This document shows, piece after piece, positions 1-9,800 of a DNA stretch of 64,000 nt (positions are counted from its first letter, which is position 1; every line of letters begins with the position of its first letter). The stretch lies in NCBI GenBank assembly GCA_964448855.1, contig CAYUXI010000001.1:186001-250000 (forward strand). The letters run 5' to 3'. Source of the stretch: QAMX01 sp964448855 (GTDB taxonomy: Bacteria; Bacillota; Clostridia; Oscillospirales; QAMX01). Made by a program: the position numbers and the translations under genes. Under the pieces are notes generated by a model, which made no database searches, was not told the DNA's origin, and saw only the letters and a list, made by a program, of their open reading frames with translations.

Positions 1-474
1 CATGGATTGACGTTCTGCGGGTATCCCGGTCTGTTCTTCGATCAGGCGTTCAATCGTTTCCTGCTCGGCCGGTGTCAATTCGGACTGCGGACGGACAATG
101 GCCGAATGAAAGATGCGGGTGCCCGATCCATCTTCCGCTGTCTTCAGCGTAATCGATACAAAAATCCCATCGGCTTTCAGACATTCGCGGAGAAACTCTT
201 CTGTTTCGCGGATGGCCATCTCTTCGGCTGCCGAAGCGGAACGGGAACTGACTTCCGAAATATTCGCAGAAACCTGGCCTTCAAAGTCCTCCAGGAGCTT
301 TGATGTCGAAAAGGCTCCGGATGTGCGAACAGGCGACAAAATCAGGAGAATCATGATTAGTCCGCTTGCCAGCTGAAACGTTTTCCTGCCCTTTTCAGGA
401 ATCAGCGTCTGCAAAAGTGCCATCAGCAGTCCGGCGGCGGCCATGCCGGTGAACCATGCGCCGAGTTTCTGCAT
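1..474 (-). CDS. spoIIIAF: Stage III sporulation protein AF (3' part cut by window edge)
   Basis: The ATG at 474 follows a strong AAAGGAGG and opens 158 codons that run off the window start, so the C-terminus is missing. The N-terminus has two hydrophobic segments (about residues 8-24 and 36-50) followed by a soluble charged region, the layout of SpoIIIAF. Its place directly behind spoIIIAE is the canonical operon order. SpoIIIAF is an inner-membrane part of the SpoIIIA-SpoIIQ channel between mother cell and forespore. The reading frame is too short for the usual tracks but is continuous and in phase with the operon. Identification rests mainly on position and topology, since this family is poorly conserved in sequence. 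Confidence 0.85.
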   Translation of the reverse strand, partial: MQKLGAWFTGMAAAGLLMALLQTLIPEKGRKTFQLASGLIMILLILSPVRTSGAFSTSKLLEDFEGQVSANISEVSSRSASAAEEMAIRETEEFLRECLKADGIFVSITLKTAEDGSGTRIFHSAIVRPQSELTPAEQETIERLIEEQTGIPAERQSM

Positions 475-500
475 CCAATCGCCTCCTTTTTGTCGGTCAC

Positions 501-1601
501 CTAAATACCTGCGCTCTTCATACAGAGAATGACGCTGATCAAAATGGCGACGACGGCTCCGGCCGCCATTGCAAACGCCATGCTGACCGCATCGGCCACT
601 GCGTCGATGGCCTCCCGACCCGGATGCTCCGGCATATTTTGCGCCACTGCAGCCGCTGCACGCAGCGAGAGATAGGAAATTCCGGTCGATAAGAGTGGGA
701 AAACGGCACAGCTCAGCAGAGCGATCAGGCCAAAGGTGCCCAATACGTTGCGGATGACAGCGGCACCCGCGAATACGGATTCGGTCGCTTCGCTGATGCT
801 ACCGCCGACGATGGGAATTCCGATCGACAAAGCGGTCTTGGCCGTTTTCTTGGCCAGCGTATCGGCAGCGGAGCCAATCAGCCCGCTCACCGATAAATAC
901 CCCAGATACAGCGTTAGAGATACGCGAATCAGCATTCCGGACGTGTTCCGGAGAAAGGCGCTGAATCGGGTGAAAAAGCTGTTTTGGGAAAGAATGCCAA
1001 CTGCGCGAAGCGTCAACGTCGCATAGGTCAAGGGCAAAAAGATTTTGACAAAGACCGTGATCATCAAATTTGCAAAAATCACCGCCGCGCTCTGCTTGGC
1101 CAGTGCGGCTCCGCCGTTTCCGGCGGCTGTTCCGGCCGCTGTCATCGCCGGCAACAAAGCGCTGGCGAAGACGCGCAGATTTTCCAACAGCTCCGTCACC
1201 TGTCCGAGTGCAGAGTGGACTCTTTGAGCGCCGACCAGTATAATCGAGGCGACTGCGGCGGTGTGGACAGCATGGCTTCCGATCATGCTTCTGGCTCCGA
1301 TGAATGCAGTGGCCAGTGAAGAAATCAGGCTGATGGCCAGGAGGCCGGCAGACATACGGAGCTCCTCCTGAACGATCTTTCCGGCAGTCTGCGAGACGTT
1401 TTCCGATAGCGCCTGAAGGCCTTTGTTCAACTGATAGCCTGTTTCACCTTTTGCAGTCCGGACAAGCTCCGCCTGTTCCTCGGGCAGACTGGCATACAGT
1501 GCATCGGTTTCGGCTTCACCTGAAAACGCAATGCATGGCACAATGACGAGCGGAAGCATCAGCAAAAACAAACACACAGGCTTTCTGATTGTATGGAGCA
1601 T
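501..1601 (-). CDS. spoIIIAE: Stage III sporulation protein AE, polytopic membrane protein
   Basis: About 366 residues with an N-terminal signal-like helix (VCLFLLMLPLVIVP), an extracytoplasmic amphipathic part, and several membrane helices in the C-terminal two thirds, as expected for SpoIIIAE. The frame is open upstream to a GTG at 1616, but GGGGGAG sits only 6 nt before the ATG at 1601 (3 nt before the ATG at 1604), so one of these two ATGs is the likely start. It follows spoIIIAD by under 30 bp and precedes spoIIIAF. SpoIIIAE is the largest membrane component of the SpoIIIA feeding-tube complex, made in the mother cell under sigma-E in related organisms. No sigma-E promoter was needed or seen inside the operon. 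Confidence 0.93.
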   Translation of the reverse strand: MLHTIRKPVCLFLLMLPLVIVPCIAFSGEAETDALYASLPEEQAELVRTAKGETGYQLNKGLQALSENVSQTAGKIVQEELRMSAGLLAISLISSLATAFIGARSMIGSHAVHTAAVASIILVGAQRVHSALGQVTELLENLRVFASALLPAMTAAGTAAGNGGAALAKQSAAVIFANLMITVFVKIFLPLTYATLTLRAVGILSQNSFFTRFSAFLRNTSGMLIRVSLTLYLGYLSVSGLIGSAADTLAKKTAKTALSIGIPIVGGSISEATESVFAGAAVIRNVLGTFGLIALLSCAVFPLLSTGISYLSLRAAAAVAQNMPEHPGREAIDAVADAVSMAFAMAAGAVVAILISVILCMKSAGI

Positions 1602-1629
1602 CATGGACTCCCCCACTTCTCTGGTGTTG

Positions 1630-2010
1630 TCAAAAGCACAGCAGCGATAGAATTTCTGTCAACAGCGGCAGCGCCTGGACAAGGCTGAGCGTCCCGCCGA
1701 GCAGCTCCAGCTGCATGGCCAACGTTCCTTCGCCGCAGTCCCGACAGGTCTGTGCGCCAAACCCGGTCATCAGCGTGATGCCGAGAATGCGAAACAGGAT
1801 AAAAATGGTGTTGCTGACGCCGGCAAACAACGATGCGTGTTCACGCAAATAGTCGGTTAGAACGGAAATGCCGGATATGGCGGCAACGGCCACCATGACA
1901 GAAACGGCCAGGGTCAGTAAAAAACCATACGATGGCTCTGCTTTTTTGATGAGGACCGCGCAAAGCAGTGCGGCCAAAACAAACGACGTCCAACGGATTG
2001 CTTCTTCCAT
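1630..2010 (-). CDS. spoIIIAD: Stage III sporulation protein AD
   Basis: The protein has 126 residues, the usual size of SpoIIIAD. It has four hydrophobic stretches (about residues 8-22, 28-50, 63-85 and 95-120) and the family-typical end LPLLTEILSLL. It lies between spoIIIAC and spoIIIAE in the conserved order. SpoIIIAD is a small integral membrane subunit of the SpoIIIA complex in the outer forespore membrane. Assignment is from size, topology and synteny together. Confidence 0.92.
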   Translation of the reverse strand: MEEAIRWTSFVLAALLCAVLIKKAEPSYGFLLTLAVSVMVAVAAISGISVLTDYLREHASLFAGVSNTIFILFRILGITLMTGFGAQTCRDCGEGTLAMQLELLGGTLSLVQALPLLTEILSLLCF

Positions 2011-2027
2011 TTGCTTTCATCCGGCTT

Positions 2028-2237
2028 TCAAAAGATCAACGTCTGGCGGATGGCTGTAAACAGCTGGCCGACCTGCTCTAAAAGCACCAGCATGACAACG
2101 ATGAGACCGGCAATGGTAACCATGAGTGCCTGTTCATCGCGCCCGGCACGCGTCAGAACCAGGTTCAAAAAACTGACCAGCAGACCCACTGCGGCAATTT
2201 TGAAAATCAGATCGACCTGCAAAGAAGACTCCCCCAT
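2028..2237 (-). CDS. spoIIIAC: Stage III sporulation protein AC
   Basis: A 64-69 residue protein with two membrane helices (IFKIAAVGLLVSFLNLVL and ALMVTIAGLIVVMLVLLEQV), the size and VDLIFKIA opening of SpoIIIAC. Two starts compete. The ATG at 2237 lies 2 bp after the spoIIIAB stop. A TTG at 2222 lies 6 nt behind the GGGGGAG that is itself inside the first codons of the longer version. The TTG start would give a protein beginning directly before QVDLIFKIA, closer to known relatives. The coordinates given use the ATG. Confidence 0.9.
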   Translation of the reverse strand: MGESSLQVDLIFKIAAVGLLVSFLNLVLTRAGRDEQALMVTIAGLIVVMLVLLEQVGQLFTAIRQTLIF

Positions 2238-2239
2238 CC

Positions 2240-2746
2240 CTACATCAACAGAATACCGGCCAGCAATGCGGCAACCGGCCACAGGGTCTGACGCAAACGC
2301 ATTTCGTTTTTCTGCGCGGCAGCCGTTTGATCGGCCCAGGCTCGAAATTGATGAGCCGAGGCGGCGATGGACGGATGCGCAGCGTGAACGCTGAAACAGG
2401 TCAAAGCGCGCCCGACGCTTTCCAGCTCCCGCCATGCTTCATTGGTCAAGGCAAACGCTGTTCGGCTGTTTCGCATGGCAAGCTGCCACGCCTCCCATGC
2501 ATTGGTACCGGTATGCATTCCGGTTTCCACATCCTGAAAAAACTGTCCGGTATGCCCAGGCTGCGCGGCCAAGCGATGAATCAATTCTGCGGGCTTCATG
2601 TGACCGCTTTCGATTTCACGGCTGATCACGTTGCAGGCGAAGGACAGGTTGCGAAGGGAATCGACGCGTGTGCGGATCTGATCAGCAGAACGAAAGCCCA
2701 GCAGGATACCGGCGAGCAACAGGCAGAGCAGACCGGTGAGCTTCAT
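2240..2746 (-). CDS. spoIIIAB: Stage III sporulation protein AB
   Basis: 168 residues, with an N-terminal helix (LTGLLCLLLAGILLGF), a long amphipathic middle region rich in Arg/Glu/Ala, and a C-terminal hydrophobic tail (TLWPVAALLAGILLM). This resembles the T2SS GspF-like fold reported for SpoIIIAB. The start codon overlaps the end of spoIIIAA by 4 nt (ATGA), so the two are translationally coupled. SpoIIIAB is the platform-like membrane protein thought to work with the SpoIIIAA ATPase. Confidence 0.92.
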   Translation of the reverse strand: MKLTGLLCLLLAGILLGFRSADQIRTRVDSLRNLSFACNVISREIESGHMKPAELIHRLAAQPGHTGQFFQDVETGMHTGTNAWEAWQLAMRNSRTAFALTNEAWRELESVGRALTCFSVHAAHPSIAASAHQFRAWADQTAAAQKNEMRLRQTLWPVAALLAGILLM

Positions 2747-3726
2747 GGCGTCTCTGGTGCGTCCAGCGCATAAGCGGTGCAGAAGCGTTCGGTGCCCTGT
2801 CGTTCCAGATGCAGGACGCGGGAAAACAGCTGATTGTCCAGCAGCTGGGCATAGAGCTTTCGGTGGCGCAGCTCAGCGATGTCATCGGCATGAGCGGTTG
2901 CGAGGATGCGGACGCCGCAGTTGGCAGCACGGCAGATGGCTTCAACGTCCAGCGGTGCCGTGATTTCATCCATGGCAATCAGCTGCGGTGACATGGAGCG
3001 CAGCAGCATCATGGCCGCTTCGGCTTTCGAACATCCATCGATGACATCCACAAAGTGTCCCAGCGCAAATTGCGGTTCCCCCTGCATCAAGGCGGCAATT
3101 TCACTGCGCTCGTCGCACACGCCGATGCGCATTCCGTCGGCCGATAGCGTCCGGATGAGATCGCGCAGATACGTCGTTTTTCCGACGAGTGGCGATGAGA
3201 TAATCAACGTGTTGTGCAGCCCGGAATTGGAGCAAATGACCTCCTTGCCGGCCTGACTGATTCCCTGCACATCTCTGGCGATTCGGATGCAGAGGGAGCT
3301 GAAGCCGTTCATGGAGGCGATACCGTTCTGGTGGATGACGACGTGACCGCACAAGCCGAGGCGATGCCCGCCGCGGATGGGAATAAAGCCCTGGCGAATC
3401 GTTTCTTCGGCGCTGTAGACAAAGCCATCGGCAGCCTTTTCAACGGTGTAGAGGACGTGCTCTGCGGTACACGTGATGCCACGCGAGAGATCATCGGATA
3501 TGTACAGCTTGCCATCTCTGGAGAGAATCTGCTCCTTGCCGTCTACTGTGACCGTCACCTCACGGCCTGCGCGGAGACGGATTTCCTCGAGGCGGTTCCG
3601 TGTGGATTCCGGCAGCAACCATGCGGCACGCTTCATCTCAGATGGCAGACAATCGAAGATGTGTGCGGTTTGTATGGGCGATATCAGTGGCGAACGGTTC
3701 AGGACGCTTTTTGAAAGCAGTCGCAT
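2743..3726 (-). CDS. spoIIIAA: Stage III sporulation protein AA, secretion-type ATPase
   Basis: 327 residues, the normal family length. It is a cytoplasmic ATPase of the secretion superfamily, with a Walker A region near residue 178 (SSPLVGKTT), an arginine-finger region (GVCDERSEI) and a Walker B (LIAMDEIT). The P-loop is unusual: the first Gly of GxxxxGKT is Ser. It starts the spoIIIA operon, with a good AGGAGG-like site (GGGAGGTT) before the ATG. The 112 bp upstream must hold the operon promoter. A weak sigma-E-like match (CAATATCA on the minus strand near 3755) is not strong enough to call. The ATPase energises the SpoIIIA channel during forespore development. Confidence 0.95.
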   Translation of the reverse strand: MRLLSKSVLNRSPLISPIQTAHIFDCLPSEMKRAAWLLPESTRNRLEEIRLRAGREVTVTVDGKEQILSRDGKLYISDDLSRGITCTAEHVLYTVEKAADGFVYSAEETIRQGFIPIRGGHRLGLCGHVVIHQNGIASMNGFSSLCIRIARDVQGISQAGKEVICSNSGLHNTLIISSPLVGKTTYLRDLIRTLSADGMRIGVCDERSEIAALMQGEPQFALGHFVDVIDGCSKAEAAMMLLRSMSPQLIAMDEITAPLDVEAICRAANCGVRILATAHADDIAELRHRKLYAQLLDNQLFSRVLHLERQGTERFCTAYALDAPETP

Positions 3727-3801
3727 GATCAGAACCTCCCGTCTGCGTTTTGTTTATTGATATTGCTTGCCTGTCCCGAATAGAACCGGTATTTTTTTTG
3801 A

Positions 3802-3835
3802 AACAGCGTAGGTGACGGCTGCCACCTACGCTGTT
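3802..3835 (-). terminator. Perfect 13-bp hairpin just after the giant GT84/GH94 gene
   Basis: AACAGCGTAGGTG (3802-3814) pairs perfectly with 3823-3835 across an 8-nt loop. It lies 3 bp beyond the stop of the upstream gene as transcribed on the minus strand. On that strand the stem is followed by a short TTTC and then an A-run, not a U-run. It is therefore either an atypical terminator or a 3'-end stabilising structure. Confidence 0.6.
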
Positions 3836-3838
3836 GTG

Positions 3839-6800
3839 TTAACGGATTTCGATTTCGATTGCTTCACCGGTCAACGGCCAGGCAACGAAGTGGGTCTGTC
3901 CGTTGGCGCTGCGATGGATTGTGAGACGCAGATGAATTCCGGAAAAACGGAGACGGCACGTGCAGGTCGGCACATCATCCGGAAGATTCGGCGTGATGGT
4001 CAGACCCTCCGGAGCACCGTGAATGCCCAGCATTTCTTCCACCACCGCCTTTCGAAACCATGCGGCAGAACCGGTATACCAGCTCCATCCACATACGCCG
4101 TGTTTCTCACCGGCATATACATCTGCGGCCAGGACAAAGTCTTCGCCGCCGTAAATCGACGGGTCATGCGTCTTCGGCAGGAGCAGCCGGAGCAGCTCCC
4201 AACCGTCGTTTGGCCGTCCCGCACGGAAACAGGCCATGGCCAGCCAGACGGCGGCGTGCGTATACTGACCGCCGTTTTCCCGCACACCGCTCGGATAATC
4301 GGAAAGGTATCCGACGTTCGCAGAGTGGGTGAATGGCGGTGTAAAGAGCCGAATGATCCGGTTTTTCCGGTCAACCAGCTGCTCGAGTGCCGTTTGGAGC
4401 GCGAGCTGCATCTGCCGATGCTCCTGTTCCGATTCCGAACCGTCGGAGGAAAGCCAGGCAAAGCTTTGTGCAATGGAGTCCAGCTGACATTCTTTCGAAC
4501 GGGCAGAGCCCAAAACGACTCCCTCGTCCGTATAAGCGCGGAGAAAGCGATCGGTTTCGAAGGCGTTCATGGCAGCCGAATGCAGGTCATTTGCGGAGGT
4601 CAGAAGCCGGCTTGCTTCTTCTGAATCGTTCATGCGGCTGCAGACTGTGGCAAATCGGCGCAAGACAAGGCAGCCAAACCAGGCGAGCCAAACACTTTCA
4701 CCCTTCCCCTGTTCCCCAATGCCGTTCAGGCCGTCGTTCCAGTCACCGTTCAGAATCAGCGGCAAACGATGGGCACCGCATCCACGGGACAAAAACAGGT
4801 GAATGGCACGCAGGCCATGCTGATACAGCGTTTCCGAATAGGGTGATATCTCCGCATTTTCATACCGCTCTCGCTCATCCAGACGCAGTGGTGCGCTGCT
4901 CAGGTACGGAACCGGAATGGATAAGAGTGCATCCTCTCCGGTTCGGTCGAGATACAGCGCTGTGAAATAGGGCAGCCAAAGCAGATCATCGCTGCAGCGT
5001 GTGCGCACGCCGTTCATACGGGCAGCATCCTTGAATCCGACGTGAAACCAATGTTGGACGTCACCTTCTTCGTATTGATGCGCTGCACAGAGCAGGAGCA
5101 GCGAACGCAGAAGCTGCGGTTCGTCCAGCAGGAAAGCGGATGCATCCTGCATCTGATCGCGAAAACCGATGGCACCGCCGTTCTGGTAGAAGGAGGAGCG
5201 CGCATACAAACGAGAGCCTTTGATCTGCCAGGCAGCCCAGTCGTTCAGATAGGCATCCAAAACTGGATGGCCGCTTTGAATGACCACCTGTTTTGTCTCC
5301 TGCTCTCGCGCTTCACAGGCTGCGCGGAATAACTGCTCCGCCAGGTCAACCGATACGGAAGCGGCAGCAGAGACGGCGTCATCAACCGAATCGGCGGCGG
5401 CGCAGGTCAGGACAATGCGTTGACCGGTGATCCGGAAGGCGGCAATTCGCCCGCATGGAACGGTTTCTTCGACGGTGCAAAAAAGACCGCTCTCGTAGGC
5501 CGCTTCGCTGCACGTCACCCCGATTGGCGCTGGTACGCTCGCACAGGCCAAAGCCGTAGGTGAAAAGTCGTCTGCCATCGGATGACACGCCGTCACGGCG
5601 TTGCAATGCTGTTCGAATGATGTGAGCACGCCATTCCTGGCCGAGCGGCGCTCTCCGAAAAGCGGCTGCATCCGCCAATCAACGGTCACGGGATGATCGG
5701 ACGATTCGATGATCAAAAGGCGCAGAGCCCGATCCGGTGCAACAAATGCGCGGGTTCGAATGCTCTGCCCATCGACCTCGGTTTCCCAAACCGTATACCC
5801 CTGTTCAAAGCGGCACGCAGCACCGCACAAAATCGGAATGCGCTGACCATGAACCAGGCAGCTTAGCTCTTCTCCCCTTTCGGATTCGTCCAGCGGTGTC
5901 AGCTTCATCAGCCGGGCATTCCGAAACCAGAGATGCGTCATACCAAAGTCTGTGGAGAGACAGCCGAAGAATGGGTTACACAGTGGCTGCGACCAGGTAC
6001 GTGTGTGCTGTGCGGGTACCTGTGCGTGAGGAAGTACAGGCGGAAAGGACGGCGGCTGGTACGGTAACACCGCACAGGCGATCAACCGCACGGCGGCGAC
6101 GGAGGCAGAATCGACCGTGGATAAATCGATCAGGTGAATGCCGCCGTGAACGCCGACCGTAGCTGCACACCCGCCGATTCGAACTGCGGCATGGAACAGA
6201 TGAAACCCTCGCCGTTCATATGTCCCGCCGTCATCGATCAGAATACAGAGGTCATAAACAATCCCACAGGCAGAAAAGAGCTCGTGAATTCGAATGGCCG
6301 TGAAAATTTCGCCGGTGAGCTGCGGCAGGTCTTCTGAATAGGCTTCCAGCACCACAACCGGCAGATCTCCGCTAATGCCGAGCTGCCACAGCGCACCGCG
6401 AGACGTCTCTGTCTGGTATGCGGCCTCCGGCCGTTCAGACGGGGTCATCATCGGCGTCAGCAGCGACAAGGCGTACAGCAAATCCGGTGCTTGTAGGGAG
6501 AGGCGTTGAGCCATCCGGCAAAAGCGCAGACCCTGATGAGCGGCCGTCCGGAGTGCATGGGAACCGGCAGCAACCGCAGAACGCATCGATTCGCCGAGCG
6601 CTATGGCAAAATGAAACGCGAAGGTTTCGCCCGGTGCGAGAACGACGGGAATCACGGCGCGCAAAATCGGTCGGCGCGGTGTCCCAAAAGAAGAGTGCCG
6701 GAGGTTGCTGCAGCAGGCTTCTGGATGCGTGGGAGGATTCCCGGCGAGAATCGCGTCGCCGTCTGACGTAAAGGTTGCTGAACAGGGTTCGCAAAGCAAT

Positions 6801-9800
6801 GCGACACTTTGCCCTTGATTGCGGGTGGCTACGACGCCGTTCTGAACGGCTTCAGTGGAAAGAAACATCCGATAGAAATCGGGGTGGCTTTCATACGATT
6901 CCAATCGTCCGGCCAACGGTTCGCAAAACAGAACCAGATGCCCACAAATGCGCCGGGAGCCGGTGTTCTGGATTTGCACCTCCCGCACCTCCGCCGGTTC
7001 ATTTTCCGCCAACTGGATGTGCATTTTCATGCGAATGGAAGCGGATTCCGCCAGAAAGCGTGATTGCCGTCCTGTCCATTCGAACTGGTACCTCGTCGCA
7101 GTCTGTCCGATGGGTACCGGCGAAACAATGCCCTCATCTGTTTGGAACAGCACGAGAACACCCGGCTCAGCGTGATAGGCCTCTGCTTGACGCGTAAACA
7201 GGCGTGAGGTGCCGTTTGAAGAAGTCAAGAGCGTACAGCCGTCATTGGCCAGCAGGTTCCACTGCGGAAGCGGATTCAGGGTGTTTGGACCGCGCTGCCT
7301 GTAGTCGGGTAATGCGGCCACCTGTTCTGCGGAGGCATGGACGTGCATTCGCTTGACATTGACCGCGTGAATCGGCATTCGCTCGGCGAGGAGCATATGA
7401 TATGCGCGAAGATCGGTTTGGTTGAAAAACGCATCGACAAAATGGGCTTTCCCGCTCTCTGCGGCTGTCAGCAGATTGCAGATGGAGCAAAGTGACATAG
7501 CCATATGGTGCGCCATATACGTTTTGCAGACGCGGTAGGCAGAGCGGTTCTCGGAAAGAGCGGCCATCCGGCGAGCTGTCCAATCGACAGACTCATAGAG
7601 ACCGTACTTCCCCTGCATTCCGTCCATTTGGGTCAGGCTGCGTAAATTGCGCAGCGCCCTGTCCGGATCGACAGACAGCGCCAGATAGGACGAGTACGGC
7701 GACACCACCAATTCGTGTTCCAGACCATTTTTTAAGCCGATGGCCGGGACGCCATGGGCTTTGTATTGATAGGTCAGCGTCTCATCGAACGCATAAAATG
7801 CGCTTTCGGATATGCCCCAGGGCGTTTTCCGCTTTTTGGCATAGATGCGTTGGCAGGAAACTGCATACCGATTTGCTTCATAGAGAAGCGAGTTTTCCGT
7901 CTCCGGCAGGAGCAGGTTGGGCATCAGGTATTCAAACAGACTGCCGCTCCAGGAAACCAGACCGGTATAGCCGTTTGTTTCCGACAGTGAGCGAGACAGA
8001 GAATACCAGTGCTTGACCGGAACATCCCCTTTTGCAATGGCCAGATAGCTGGTCAAACGGGCTTCGCTGGCCAGCATATCGTAGTGCCCGCCGACGCTTT
8101 TGCCGTCCCTGTCCACGGCGATATGCAGCAGACGGACACGATCGTCATAAAAGATAGAAAAATCGGCAAGGCGTGCAAGCTGCTCCATTCGTTCTGCAAG
8201 CGCGGTTGAGCCGTGGCGATCAGCCAGTTGCGCAGCGGCCAGCAAGGAAGCGCAGAGATTGCCGCTGTCTACCGATGAAATGACGGCGGGCTGCAGGACG
8301 GTGAGCGTGTCGGTTCGATACCAGTTGTATAGGTGGCCGTGATTTTTCTCCATGCGCTCCAATGCGCTGACGATGCGCATCAGTCGCTTTTCTGCATCGT
8401 CCCATGGAATGAATCCCAGCTTCTCGGCGGCGAAGACGGACAAAATGCCGAGCCCGATGTTCGTCGGACTTGTTCGATGGGCAATGGTGCCGCACGGTGC
8501 AATCTGCTCGTTATCGGGTGGCAGATTTTGGTCAGCTTCTGTCATCCGGTCATTAAAGAATCGCCAGATTCGCTGTGCCTGCTCCAGCAGAAACGTCTGA
8601 TCGGACGAGCTGACCTCGGGTGAACGATTCAGCTTCCCAGACAACAGAAAGGAATACAGCGGCGACAGCAGCCAGAGCAGGGATACCAGGCAGGAAATGA
8701 GATTCCCGGCAACAGCGCAGAGAAGAACCGCCAAAATCACAGAGGGCAGCAATACATAGATTTCGTGCAGGATGGCTCCAAAGCCGGTGCGACGGTAGCG
8801 TGCGTGCTTTTCGGCTTCGGCGGCCGTCGTCCATTCCAACAGCCGTCGTTTGGAGATCAGCATCCGCCAGAGTGCCTGCACCATGGCGCGGGTGGTCACA
8901 TACGCTTCAAAGGGCAACAGCACAAAGCGGGAGAAAAACAACAACAGCCCGCCGCGAAATCCGGCATAGATCGTAGAATGGCATCGCGTGGATATCCGGT
9001 CGGGAAAGTTTCGAAGTCGCTCAACGGTGTTGAGCAGCATGGGTACCGCCAAGGCTGCGAGAGCAAACAGCGCACCGACAGCCGTGGCTGGATTTGGGAA
9101 AACGCAGAAGGAAAGAATCGCCATGCAAATCGCGGCCGGTGTCTCCGCACGGCGGATATTGTCGCAGATTCGGTATTTTGCAGAGGACGTCAGAGGATTG
9201 CGATAGCGCTGCCCCTGCTTGCCGCGGAGATGCGGAAGGAGAAACGGAAGCAACTGGACATCGCCACGGGTCCAACGTGCCTGCCGTTTCATAAAGGAAC
9301 GGACAGAGGACGGAAAGCCGTCGATGACCGAGGCTTCTGCGAGAAAACCGGTTCGTAAAAAGCTGCCTTCCAGCAAATCGTGTGACAAAATTCGCTGGTC
9401 TGCAATCTTGTCCTTCAAAACCGTGTGCATGGTTCGAAGGTCGAGAATTCCTTTGCCGGTGAAAATGGCGTCGCCGAACAGATTTTGGCAGATATCGCCG
9501 CTCGACACGCAATACGGATCCGTACCGCCCTGTCCGGCAAAGATTCTGGAAAAGAGTGTGGCATTGGCCGCGGTCAAATCCATCGTGATGTGCGGCTGAA
9601 GAATGCCATAACCGGCAATCACCCGCGACGCATCTGGGGCGATTACGGCGCGGTTCAGCGGGTGCATCATGGCGCCGACCATGTGGCGGACGGAATCAGG
9701 TTCCGGGATGGTGTCGGCATCCAGCGCAATCAGATACCGCACCGCCTTCAGGCGCTCTGCTTCCATGCCGTAAATAATCGGTTCATTGTTCGGATCGGGA

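Noticed and set aside
3727..3800. Sigma-E promoter for the spoIIIA operon
   Set aside because: Only a weak CAATATCA-type match was found, without a convincing -35, so it is not listed as a feature although such a promoter is expected.
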